DNA of 64,000 nucleotides from Hydractinia symbiolongicarpus (taxonomy: Eukaryota; Cnidaria; Hydrozoa; Anthoathecata; Hydractiniidae), in assembly GCF_029227915.1 (NCBI RefSeq), contig NC_079876.1:10108001-10172000 (forward strand), given 5' to 3'. Both the position numbers and the translations under genes were made by a program. A model generated the notes under the pieces. That model was not told where the DNA came from and made no database searches. It was given only the letters and a program-made list of their open reading frames with translations. Of this stretch, positions 12,021-20,481 are shown one piece after another (within the stretch, counting starts at the first letter, position 1; every line of letters starts with the position of its first letter).

Positions 12021-13201
12021 GGGTCTGCAAAATACACACTTTTTTTAAATTGATTTTTTGCTGACTTTGAAGCTTTGTTGTGTTGTTTCAACAAACCGCT
12101 GTACCCAACTCGAATTATATTTGGTCAGTAGAACTCTTCGATCTTCAAAAAATTTAGGTACATGAGAGTAATGTGGGATTCCTTTTGTGAAATACGAGAA
12201 AGTTTAAAGGGTACAAAATGAGGTATATTTTTGCTTGGGGCTGGCTGAATTTTTATGGACAGACAATGAAAATATGTTTTTGTATTGCCTATGGATATGT
12301 ATTTACAACTTCTTTCGTGAGATATGTCCAGCATATAGAAGAAATTCCTAAATTTTAAAGTTTTTTCTTCCAAAATTTGGTTATTTTTATTGTTGTGACT
12401 GCTTTCGTGCTGATAAACGGTTTTCTATTTTAGTTGCGACATATGTCATGTAAGAAATGTTAAAAGTAATGTTTTTGCTAAGTATTTCAACAATTTGTTT
12501 GACTTATTTAGTAAAATTCAGCTAGCCCCAAGCAATTCTTTTTATCTCTGTTCTCCAAAACCAGTTTATTGCCGCCATTACCTGGTCTGCATTTTCTGGG
12601 TGAGCAGAAGGTCGTGGTAGCCATATTGAACTTTGTGGGATTTGTCCTAGCTAATTGAAAAATCAGTCAAAGCTATATCGCCAGCTGTGTAAAATTTTAT
12701 TTTTAAGAAATTAGCCAAAAGTTAGTTCAGTTATAGACAGTTATAGCAATAAACATCATAGAACATTTTGCTATAGCTCTTCCTCTAGACAGGATCCCCT
12801 AGGTTCACAAGCGAAAGCTCTTTATAACCAGAGTATTGCAGATTATGGTTAAATACATTAGCTACATTTTGTTGTGATGAAATAAAATGCTTTTGTGTAG
12901 AATCTCATTTCTGTTATTAAAAGTAATGACTATATATGTGTTCTGAAGATAGAGCTGTATGCAATTTTCCCCTTTATGAAAGGTTCACTATACTAATGTC
13001 CTCAATACCTCTATAGCTATAGGTATATACAAGTTAATTATGATCTCTCATTTGCAATACTAATACCTTGTTTTGTTGTTAGGAATTTAATTTTAGAGTA
13101 GTTTCAGTAATATAATAATATCAGGGGCGGCAAAAAATAAATAATTTGGTAAAGGCGGGAAAATAAACACGGCGGTGCACAAGCGTTTTGGTGGCGTTCA
13201 C
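12021..13201. other. 5' non-coding region of the transposon
   Basis: About 1.2 kb of AT-rich DNA between the left TIR and the gene. The only long open frame (minus strand, 12125-12373) starts at TTG rather than ATG and resembles nothing I know. A short palindrome TATAGCTATA lies near 13014. Just upstream of the gene, GGCGGGAAA at 13154-13162 matches the animal E2F consensus. I see no repeat homologous to the right subterminal region beyond the TIR. Confidence 0.6.
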
Positions 13202-13208
13202 TATAAAA
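13202..13208 (+). promoter_or_regulatory. Candidate TATA box of the transposase gene
   Basis: TATAAAA lies 69 bp upstream of the ATG at 13277. With initiation about 30 bp downstream, the transcript would start near 13232 and leave a ~45-nt leader. That fits translation from 13277 rather than from the earlier in-frame ATG at 13208, which overlaps the box itself. Such a motif is common by chance in AT-rich DNA, so this is only suggestive. Confidence 0.3.
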
Positions 13209-13276
13209 TGTCTGTAGTTGATCCGCTCTGCTGTGGCTTTGTTAAAATCGGAGCGTATGTTATTTTGATAAAAAAC

Positions 13277-13663
13277 ATGCCTTTAAAAAAACAAGATAAT
13301 GAAAACAAAAAGGTATATAACGGACGTGTATTCAAACACAAGTTCAACGAACTAAAAGAAAAATATAGTGAATTGGTGAGCGGAGTGGACTACAACACTT
13401 TTACACGCAACTTCCCTAAAATCGTTGAAAATGTACGAGGGTTAGCGAAACGTCATACTGCTTTAAGAGATAAGTTGCTAGAATGCTTCTCGCTTAAAGC
13501 TTGGCTGAATTTATCAGTGGAGAAGAGAAAGACACACAGCCTTCAGAACTGTCTTGGTTGTCAAGAAAGTTTTAAACAGTTTTTGGCGTTATTTCCCGCG
13601 AAAAAAAAATCGTTTAAAATAAAAGCAGAGAGGAGCGGCTTATTCAGGGAAAAGGAAATGAAG
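13277..13663 (+). CDS. Transposase exon 1
   Basis: 129 codons from the ATG at 13277, ending at a codon boundary with donor AAG|GTTTGG. It is Lys-rich and helical in appearance, with NELKEKYSELVSG and LAKRHTALRDKLL stretches that suggest a coiled coil, and a CLGC pair near residue 96. The open frame extends upstream past ATG 13208, but only from a GTG at 13175. I recognise no domain here. Confidence 0.6.
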
Positions 13664-13771
13664 GTTTGGCTGTTATATTTTATTTTTTAAGTAGACGTTT
13701 CGTATATATAATCTATACAAATTTACAAAGCATTTAAATAAATATATGTGAATTGTTTGCTTTACGCGTAG

Positions 13772-13950
13772 AATCGAATGACAGAAGCTGTAAACGGACT
13801 TAATGACGAATTTGCATCAAGATTCGAGAGTTCGTTTACATCCCAGTTTGAAACAATGTTGCTGGAGAAAAAGGAGAGCGATGTCTTTTGCGCACAGCGA
13901 AAAAAGATATTAATCATCAGTGGGCGGAAACATCTGTTGAACGGTATGAA
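13772..13950 (+). CDS. Transposase exon 2
   Basis: The acceptor is TTTACGCGTAG|AATCG and the donor ATGAA|GTTTGT. It enters in phase 0 and leaves two bases over. An earlier GT at 13944 would put exon 3 into a frame with a stop, so the later donor is preferred. It encodes about 60 residues, including a FASRFESSFTSQFETMLLEK helix and a Lys/Arg-rich patch. Confidence 0.6.
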
Positions 13951-14059
13951 GTTTGTTGTTAATTTAGACCAAAATCAATAAGTACATAACAGTCGGCATA
14001 CTTAATCTAAAATATAAATTAAGCAACATTAAAAAGTTTGTTTTTTGCTTGTTCTTTAG

Positions 14060-14177
14060 TGCTTATGGAGTACCTATCTCGTTACGAAACAGAGATAAAC
14101 TGCGGTTGCATTTAAGCTTTGAAAGCAAAATCGATGCTGTAAAACGGACAAATGACAATGTCGCAAAAATTACACAG
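14060..14177 (+). CDS. Transposase exon 3
   Basis: The acceptor is TTGTTCTTTAG|TGC and the donor ACACAG|GTAAAG, both strong. With exon 2 ending at 13950 the frame reads AYGVPISLRNRDKLRLHL and on to AKITQ with no stop. The other two frames are interrupted. It is too short to show as a stand-alone ORF. Confidence 0.65.
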
Positions 14178-14261
14178 GTAAAGAATGCTGTTTCAATTGT
14201 CGGAATGATATTGTTCAGGTAATGATAATACCAATATCAATAAATTTATTTAATTTTCAAG

Positions 14262-14412
14262 GGCCTTAAAAGACCTCATAGCCACACCGGACAGCTAGAA
14301 AACTTCGAGTGGAGCAAAAGCGAATGTTTGGAAGAAATCAACAATTATCCAGAAGGACATCAGATTAATTTTAGCGATTTAGCAAGACGACATAAATTAG
14401 TTAATAGTAATG
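14262..14412 (+). CDS. Transposase exon 4
   Basis: The acceptor is TAATTTTCAAG|GGCC and the donor AATG|GTCAGT. It reads in phase from exon 3 as GLKRPHSHTGQLENFEWS, then EINNYPEGHQINFSDLARRH. The WS..E followed by NFSDLARRHKL looks like a small helical DNA-binding segment, and I recall similar blocks before the catalytic part of related cnidarian proteins. It ends one base into a Gly codon that exon 5 completes. Confidence 0.7.
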
Positions 14413-14629
14413 GTCAGTCTCCCTTCGATTTTTAATTATTTTATAAAACTTGATGTGGTCTTGCATGTTCTTATACAAAAACGTGGTTATCTATTTCCTT
14501 TTCAATAAATTGGTCTTGATAGCAGACATGAAAATTTGTGGTTTGTAACTCCACGTTTTTGAACGTCATGCTTGTAAGATCTTTTTATCATGTAGCAAGT
14601 TAAATTACCAATTTAGTATCTATATTCAG

Positions 14630-14768
14630 GTATTCAACCACAAAACTGTGGGCAAGTTTTAAAAGAACTGCTAATTAACAATGGATGCAATTTGACCAGG
14701 TTTCGAAACTGTGTAACAGCAAACCAACTTAGCACTGAATTTACTAAAGTGAGAAGAAAAAAAAGGAA
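14630..14768 (+). CDS. Transposase exon 5
   Basis: The acceptor is CTATATTCAG|GTATTC and the donor AGGAA|GTTAGT. It continues GIQPQNCGQVLKELLINNG and ends in the basic run KVRRKKRK, which could serve as a nuclear localisation signal or non-specific DNA contact. It leaves two bases that are completed by the first A of exon 6, either copy at 14907 or at 15596. Confidence 0.7.
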
Positions 14769-14854
14769 GTTAGTATTATTATACATCGGAATCACCCATT
14801 TTTAGAAACTGCTAAAATCAATACTTCTAGTTCTTGTGTAGTCTTTTTTTTAAT

Positions 14855-15231
14855 CTAGCAGGTTTGCACAGCAACAATTTATTTAAAAGTGACACAATTT
14901 TTTTAGACTGGACATCCCTAACTTTAAGAACATGTCCTTTCCCGTGGAAACAACAAACAAAGAAGTTAATGAAAAACTAAAAGATAAAATAACCACAGGG
15001 GAATACTCACTTGGAGATCTGATTGTGCCACAGTCATTCACCAAAGCAATTTTAAAAGAAGACAAGATAATACATGAAACTGTTGAGGTCAGTGGACGGA
15101 AAATGCCTTTAACAGAAATAAGAAAGAACATGTTGGAAAAGCATTTGCCATTTATGCGACTAAGATCTGATAAGGATTATGAAAACATGACACAAGAAGA
15201 ATTGATTCTTAACTTAAAAAGAATTAACGAG
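14855..15231 (+). repeat. Direct repeat A (copy 1) of intron 5 end and exon 6 start
   Basis: 377 bp, from CTAGCAGGTTTGCAC to TTAACGAG, repeated at 15544-15920 with an offset of 689 bp and no difference that I can find. It includes the intron 5 acceptor and the first 325 bases of exon 6. The identity implies a very recent event or an assembly artefact. Confidence 0.9.
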
Positions 15232-15265
15232 GAACTTTCCCAAAGAATACAGAAACATTCAACAG
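14907..15265 (+). CDS. Duplicated exon 6 start fused to exon 7 end
   Basis: The first 325 bases (14907-15231) are identical by eye to the start of the full exon 6 at 15596-15920. At 15229-15231 the sequence switches, through a shared GAG, to a copy of the end of exon 7 (17408-17444) together with its donor CAACAG|GTAGGT. It reads openly through the SGRKMPLTEIR block to EELSQRIQKHST. Splicing from 15265 to exon 8 (17755) keeps the frame, while splicing to 15596 does not. Use of this exon would give a protein of about 757 residues lacking D461, D553 and D689. It may be non-functional or an alternative product. Confidence 0.6.
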
Positions 15266-15545
15266 GTAGGTTCTATATTTTACCCAATGTGCTATCGATA
15301 TTTTGCGTTTTGACTTTATACTTTGTTTTTTGATTTGATATATAAAAAAGATTATGTTATTTGTGCTCTGGTTACATAGAACAGAACGTCCTTTCAATCA
15401 ACTAATCAACTGCCATGAAATGATGGTGAAATTAAAATTGACGTCGCCCTAATTTTTAGATTTCTATGGCTGAAGTATTTACATTAATGAAGAGAACAGC
15501 AATAGTTCTATTATTTATAAAAAATATAAAATGCGTTTCTTTGCT
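15229..15545 (+). repeat. Direct repeat B (copy 1) of exon 7 end and intron 7 start
   Basis: 317 bp matching 17408-17724 (offset 2,179 bp) with one difference (CAGAAACATTC versus CAGAGACATTC). It carries the last 37 bases of exon 7, its splice donor and the first 280 bases of intron 7. It sits between the two copies of repeat A, joined through GAG on its left and CT on its right. Confidence 0.9.
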
Positions 15546-15920
15546 AGCAGGTTTGCACAGCAACAATTTATTTAAAAGTGACACAATTTTTTTAGACTGG
15601 ACATCCCTAACTTTAAGAACATGTCCTTTCCCGTGGAAACAACAAACAAAGAAGTTAATGAAAAACTAAAAGATAAAATAACCACAGGGGAATACTCACT
15701 TGGAGATCTGATTGTGCCACAGTCATTCACCAAAGCAATTTTAAAAGAAGACAAGATAATACATGAAACTGTTGAGGTCAGTGGACGGAAAATGCCTTTA
15801 ACAGAAATAAGAAAGAACATGTTGGAAAAGCATTTGCCATTTATGCGACTAAGATCTGATAAGGATTATGAAAACATGACACAAGAAGAATTGATTCTTA
15901 ACTTAAAAAGAATTAACGAG
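15544..15920 (+). repeat. Direct repeat A (copy 2)
   Basis: Second copy of 14855-15231. It continues into the full exon 6, so this is the copy that sits in the working gene arrangement. Confidence 0.9.
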
Positions 15921-16863
15921 TTCAGTGAACAAATGCCTTCAGAAGAGTATGTACATACCTTAAAGTGTTTTGAAAGGAGGCGTCATTTGATGTTTTGGCA
16001 TGATGGGTCATCTATAGCTAGCCACAGCCATGTCCTCATGCTTGTTGCATGTATGTACGACCCTGCTTTATTTCTCACAGATGACGAGTATATGGAAAAT
16101 ACTAAAACAAAAATAAATGTGCAAGCTGTGATTGAAAAGCCGGAGTTTTACATTTTGGCCAGATGTCCTGCAACTGACCAGCAGCTTTTATATTCAAATG
16201 AACGCTGCAAAGATATCATAGAAATGAGGAAAAGTGTTGGACATGGTATAAATGATGTAATGAGATTTTTCAAGGGTGACAGTCCCGCAGCGGCATTTGA
16301 AGCTGGGCAGCAAAAAGGTGGCAATTTTTTTTGCTCTGTACACGCTGTTTGTGTTAGCAGTCTTGTACATACTTTTAAACAACAACATCTGTCCTTGCAA
16401 GATCGGGTCGGTCATGCTTTATCTTCTGTCGAATCATGTAATAAACTTAAAAGTGGAGCAGTAAAGTTACACAATGGATTGAAGAAGCATGAGCTGATAA
16501 ATGAACTTCATCAACGAAAAATAAAGTTCTCCTGTGATCTCCCTACAAAGGAGTTAAACAACTTGCTTCAAGAGGAAATGCATGGAATTCAAAGGTTGCC
16601 AACCCTCATGTTTGGGAAGTCCCATAGATTTTTGAGTGAGCTCAACCTTGAGGGATACGAGATATTAAATAATGAACCTTTGCATGATGTGTCAAACTAC
16701 ATTAAAAATATCTACTGTGAGCTTCCACATCATGTAGGTGCAAAGAAGAAGACTTTATTAGAAATAATTGAGGCTTCGTTTAATAACAAGGAAGCAAAAA
16801 ATGCCTCTGATTACAGAAGAAGCCTGCTGATCGTAACAAATTGGGCATTAAAAAATTTAGAAG
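15596..16863 (+). CDS. Transposase exon 6 (catalytic core)
   Basis: This is the largest exon, about 423 codons, with acceptor ATTTTTTTAG|ACTGG and donor GAAG|GTAAAT. In order it holds the SGRKMPLTEIRKNMLEKH block, an FERRRHLMFWHDGSS motif, a MYDPALFLTDDEY stretch, RFFKGDSPAAAFEAG followed by a KGGNFFC cysteine/histidine cluster, a SAP-like LKKHELINELHQRKIKF helix pair, and EPLHDVSNYIKNIYCELPHH. The spaced acidic residues in hydrophobic beta-like contexts are what I would expect of an RNase-H-fold transposase. That assignment is inference. The frame is intact throughout the exon. Confidence 0.8.
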
Positions 16864-17001
16864 GTAAATATTTACTATATTTCTAAATTAGGGCTACAGT
16901 ATTATTATCTGAAGATTTAGTTGCACCCGAATATGGGACCAAAATAAACATAACAAATATAACTTACACCAATGTATAAACTAGTCTTTTCTTGTTATTA
17001 G

Positions 17002-17444
17002 GCCACTTTGCATTGAAACTGCTGATCTCACTTTCAAAGATCCAGGAAATATTGTACTTGCCAGCAAATAGAAGAAGTATGCCAAGTATTCTGCATTTGA
17101 TAATTGCAACACACTACCACGCCATGTTGATAAAACTCCATATCCGTGGTAAATTAACATCACTGACACAGAGTTTGGTGTGTATTACCATTCTATTATC
17201 AGACATTCTGGCACACAGCTACGTCTTGTTTCTGGTCGTACAGCCAACACTGAAAAAGAAGAGGCTAGTTTTAATCCCATCAAGACCGTAATTAAACTTA
17301 CATCAAATAACCATCCAGAAAACATCATATGTAATGCCCTGATCAGAATGCAAGCCGCAATAAAATTAGGTGCAGGCCAAAATGCAGTGAGCAAAGATAA
17401 ATCATTTGAGGAACTTTCCCAAAGAATACAGAGACATTCAACAG
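17002..17444 (+). CDS. Transposase exon 7, with frameshift
   Basis: The acceptor is CTTGTTATTAG|GCC and the donor CAACAG|GTAGGT. The first part reads HFALKLLISLSKIQEILY to ATHYHAMLIKLHIRG. The second part, in another frame, reads EFGVYYHSIIRHSG, RLVSGRTANTEKEEA and HPENIICNALIRMQAA. Both are family-like. The switch lies at about 17148-17170 and corresponds to one missing base (or two extra). A 24-nt GT-AG intron (17149-17172) would also restore the frame but is implausibly short. The last 37 bases are copied at 15229-15265. Confidence 0.7.
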
Positions 17445-17724
17445 GTAGGTTCTATATTTTACCCAATGTGCTATCGATATTTTGCGTTTTGACTTTATAC
17501 TTTGTTTTTTGATTTGATATATAAAAAAGATTATGTTATTTGTGCTCTGGTTACATAGAACAGAACGTCCTTTCAATCAACTAATCAACTGCCATGAAAT
17601 GATGGTGAAATTAAAATTGACGTCGCCCTAATTTTTAGATTTCTATGGCTGAAGTATTTACATTAATGAAGAGAACAGCAATAGTTCTATTATTTATAAA
17701 AAATATAAAATGCGTTTCTTTGCT
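17408..17724 (+). repeat. Direct repeat B (copy 2, source position)
   Basis: Source of 15229-15545. Here it lies in its natural place at the exon 7/intron 7 boundary, followed by TAATATTATTG and the exon 8 acceptor. Confidence 0.9.
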
Positions 17725-17754
17725 TAATATTATTGTGTAGTATTTTTATAACAG

Positions 17755-17974
17755 GGACCGTGATACCATTCTTTTGGATAGAGAAATATCCAAATGATTA
17801 TGAATGCTTTTTAAAAAGAATAGCTGACTTTCTATTGGATTCACATAAATGGTGGGAAGAAACCAGTGATGGAATTATATTTAAAAGTGTTGATTCTCTA
17901 CCTGGTGACAGTTCCTTGATTCTTCATCATTATCGATCGTCAACACTAAAAGAGGAAGAACAATACCTTCAACG
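17755..17974 (+). CDS. Transposase exon 8
   Basis: The acceptor is TTTTTATAACAG|GGACC and the donor CAACG|GTATTC. It reads VIPFFWIEKYPNDYECFLKR, then DSHKWWEE, DSLPGDSS and RSSTLKEEEQYLQR. It enters in phase 1, matching both exon 7 (second frame) and the duplicated short exon ending at 15265. The C-terminal Trp-rich and acidic character has no domain I recognise. Confidence 0.7.
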
Positions 17975-18398
17975 GTATTCACATTTAGCTCTTTCTTGCA
18001 GTACCTAGCAATGTTGATGCAAGCAATACATTTTAAAACTTCAAGTGTCTTAATTTTACTATTTGGTGCTAAATTATATTATCAACAATTTTTATAATAC
18101 TTTGACATTGTTTAACCTTTCAGAGAAATTTACAAAGTTTATTAACTGTCATTTTCCTTTGTATATATACCTATTTTGATTATTACAAATCTGATGTCAA
18201 AATATTTCGCTTACAATACTTTCTTTATTTGCGTACAAAAACTAGATGTAAGGTACATATATGAAAACTTTTTGAAAATAATGAATAAGAAATTACAATG
18301 AACGAAGAATCATGGTAATTTCTGCACACCCTTACCATTGTGCATATAATGGCTGAGAATGTATATATATTTTATATGTGTAACTGTTATACCTTTAG

Positions 18399-19115
18399 AT
18401 TGTGGGAAAAATGCTTAGTTAATAAGCATTGTGTACCTGCGTTGAAAGTAACTGGAAAAGATGACAAAAAGATGGTACTGAAAAGTTTAAAAAGATTTGA
18501 AAATTACGTAGAAAGTCCAATCACAACTCCAAAAGCTAACAAACACAATACTACCACTACTAGCACTGAAAACAACTTAACACCACATCTTTATTTCCGC
18601 CACAAGTTGCTTCAACACCACATGCTGTTTCTGCAACCAATTTAAATACTCCCCTGCATCAATTATCACCAATTTATAAGAATGCTACCAATATCTCATC
18701 ACCTGAAACACAAAAGAAACAAGGAAACATTACAGGTTTTAAATTCCAACCACCTCTATGTCCCACCTCATCATCCACTTCTGAGCTGTCAAGAACTTCT
18801 CTCATGATGAAAGCTGTTATTGGGGACATTCCACTAATATACCAGTACAATAAAACCAGAAAGGAAATGAAGGCTAATCCATGTCAATTAGCAAAAGAAA
18901 ATTACCTGCAAATTATAGCAGAAGTTGAGGTGAAGTTAAAATTGGCAGAGGAAAATATAAAAAAGAAATTAAAGAACTTGGAGTTGAGCTGCATTGGCAC
19001 AAACAGCACAGGATTGTCAATGATCCCAAAAAGTGAGAATGAGTTGGCAAAATACAAAAATATTTTAACATTATTAAAATATTGTGCTGCCTTAAAAAGG
19101 GAACTTGATTTATAA
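18399..19115 (+). CDS. Transposase exon 9 (terminal), with frameshift
   Basis: The acceptor is GTTATACCTTTAG|ATTG. It starts LWEKCLVNKHCVPALK, joined in phase to exon 8, and enters a Thr/Asn-rich stretch. A change of frame at about 18570-18600 then leads into FPPQVASTPHAVS, a Ser/Thr/Pro-rich linker, LMMKAVIGDIPLIYQYNK and a terminal coiled coil (ENYLQIIAEVEVKLKLAEE to LLKYCAALKRELDL). It stops at TAA 19113-19115. The unshifted frame ends at 18645. One missing base in the A-rich GAAAACAAC region would explain it. I see no AATAAA close downstream. Confidence 0.65.
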
Positions 19116-19327
19116 AACAAATCATAACAGAGTCAATTTTTGCCCAGTAGAAATTTTTTTTTAAGAATTGTTGCGTTGTTGCAAATTATATTATATTAAA
19201 TTATATTATATATATGAGCATATAATCTTTAATTTACAGTGGAGAGACGTTTTGAACAAAATGTAGCGCAGTTACATACAGGAAAAATTTGAATAATTGA
19301 CAGGCAGTAAAAAGTCACACCTTTCTA
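19116..19327. other. 3' flank of the transposase gene
   Basis: About 210 bp of AT-rich sequence including a short TATATTA-type low-complexity run near 19186-19213. I see no gene, and no canonical polyadenylation signal. Confidence 0.6.
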
Positions 19328-19787
19328 TTCTTGCGGTCGGATTCGCGTCATAATACTTGTTGGACCAATCATACGCCAGTATTCACATTAAGCAGCCATT
19401 ATGAAATGGTGTACAAATACCCTAATCGTAATGTTTTTGTGGCAAAACCTTTATAAATACAATACTGGATTTTTCCAGGAATTCTTTTTTTTTTAGTCAA
19501 AACTTTAATACTAGTCGGTGGCCGTAGTGGTTCGCCCGTCCTTTTTATACAGCATTGCACGCGTGTCGCTACTTTCGGTACCATTTTGCGTGACAGACAG
19601 ACGTATACGGGTATTATAATATAGATGTTTTAGATACTGCTTAATTTTTGCCATTTCGTGACATTTTAACACCGTTTTGCTTGTAAATTCTGTTTACTTA
19701 AGATTTCTATTGTGAAGGTTTGACTGTGAAAAGCCCACTTTCTACCCCATCGGAGAGCAACGAAGGAGAACGTTCCGACCGCAAGAA
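19328..19787. mobile_element. Nested 460-bp MITE-like element with 14-bp TIRs and TA flanks
   Basis: TTCTTGCGGTCGGA at 19328-19341 is matched exactly by its reverse complement at 19774-19787. Both ends are flanked outside by TA (19326-19327 and 19788-19789), as expected of TA-duplicating Tc1/mariner-type non-autonomous elements. The interior has no coding capacity and contains a SINE-like segment. The GC-rich TIRs stand out in AT-rich surroundings. The alternative is chance pairing, but a 14-bp perfect inverted repeat with matching TA flanks makes that unlikely. Confidence 0.6.
19514..19625 (+). repeat. SINE-like or SINE-tail fragment
   Basis: GGTGGCCGTAGTGGTTCG near 19517 resembles the 5' head of tRNA-derived SINEs, with an imperfect A box. 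About 80 bp further on, the GACAGACAGACG repeat and the ending TATTATAATATAGAT look like the 3' end of retroposon families common in invertebrate genomes. No clear B box is present and I find no flanking duplication, so this may be a degraded piece. Confidence 0.35.
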
Positions 19788-19789
19788 TA

Positions 19790-20481
19790 TATTTAACTTT
19801 TGTCTGCAAACAAAAAAATAAAATATATATTATTATAGTTATAATTTGTTTACCTGGCCACTTGAAAGAAAAAAGTGGCGTAAAGGTTGAAATAATTTTT
19901 TTAGCATTATTAGATATAGCTAGAGACTCAAAATAACATTTTGAATAGGCTGGTCAACAGCTTACACAAAATGGCCCATTTTACATTTCTTATATAATAG
20001 CTAGCTAGCTACTATCCATTGAATTTTTACCTTAAATCCACATCTTCCTGGATAATTCATTCTAGGGGATAATCAAGACATTAAAATACCAGACTTAGAA
20101 TGCTCTCTTAGAACAAAAATGTTCACAATGAGGAAAAGCCAATATTAGCAAATAAAAATCATTTTGCTAGCTAGGTAGCTATATACTCAATAAAACTGTA
20201 ATATTCCAAAAGTTTATTTATCAATAATATTAATAAAGAACTGACTTACCATTTATTTGTTTGTATAACTCTTTTCCCCTCTTTAAATCTTTAAATGTGA
20301 ACCAACAATCAACAATGATGACTGTCAGGGCAAAGCTTTATATCAAATTCAAAAATGCCACGAGGCCGCGCAACATGACTATTTTAGTTGAAAAACGCGG
20401 ACCAGATAGCGCGTAACAACATTACTCGCCATAGTGTAAAATTGTAGGAGGCGAGTTAAAAATACCGCGGCATTCAGAATG
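19790..20481. other. Right subterminal non-coding region of the transposon
   Basis: About 690 bp of AT-rich DNA. It includes short TAGC tandem runs near 19998-20012 and 20166-20180. A strong minus-strand splice-donor-like sequence (AAATG|GTAAGT, near 20245-20253) follows a short open minus-strand stretch that has no ATG. GC content rises over the last 120 bp before the TIR. I see no supported gene. Confidence 0.5.

Larger units (their letters stand above)
13277..19115 (+). pseudogene. Transposase-like gene, 9 exons, two frameshifts
   Basis: My exon model is 13277-13663, 13772-13950, 14060-14177, 14262-14412, 14630-14768, 15596-16863, 17002-17444, 17755-17974 and 18399-19115. All introns are GT-AG, 84-827 nt long, and junction phases match. 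The product is about 1,207 residues. Visible parts are a coiled N-terminus (1-190), a GQLENFEWS segment near 240, a basic RRKKRK stretch near 320, a SGRKMPLTEIR block near 387-397, WHDGSS (D461), FFKGDSPAA (D553), a C/H cluster (571-577), a SAP-like helix pair (about 609-659), EPLHD (D689), YYHSIIRH and SGRTANTEKEEA in exon 7, then a Ser/Thr-rich linker and a C-terminal coiled coil. D461, D553 and D689 plus a later Glu are candidate metal ligands, by inference only. Frameshifts lie at about 17148-17170 and 18570-18600. The protein presumably binds the TIRs and moves the element. Start choice: 13277 has a good AACATGC context; 13208 is an in-frame alternative. Confidence 0.8.

Noticed and set aside
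12125-12373. 82-codon open frame on the minus strand in the 5' part of the transposon
   Set aside because: It begins at TTG, not ATG; the first Met is internal. It has no splice partner and no family resemblance. Probably chance in AT-rich DNA.
14883-15131. Minus-strand open frames at 14883-15131 and 15572-15820
   Set aside because: They are antisense to the two copies of the duplicated exon 6 start and are identical only because of that duplication.
16194-16464. Open frames on both strands inside exon 6
   Set aside because: They overlap the well-supported main frame and have no independent features.
17180-17291. Reading 16992-17291 and 17180-17512 as two separate genes
   Set aside because: They are consecutive family-like pieces of one exon split by a 1-nt frameshift; splice sites at 17002 and 17444 join them to the neighbouring exons.
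19514-19600. A functional tRNA gene at the SINE-like head
   Set aside because: Only an imperfect A box is present. There is no B box, no cloverleaf that I can fold and no terminator at the expected distance.
20240-20460. Possible minus-strand first exon ending in AAATG|GTAAGT
   Set aside because: The open stretch has no ATG in frame. The next acceptor-like sites lead to a stop, and I find no further coding sequence on that strand.
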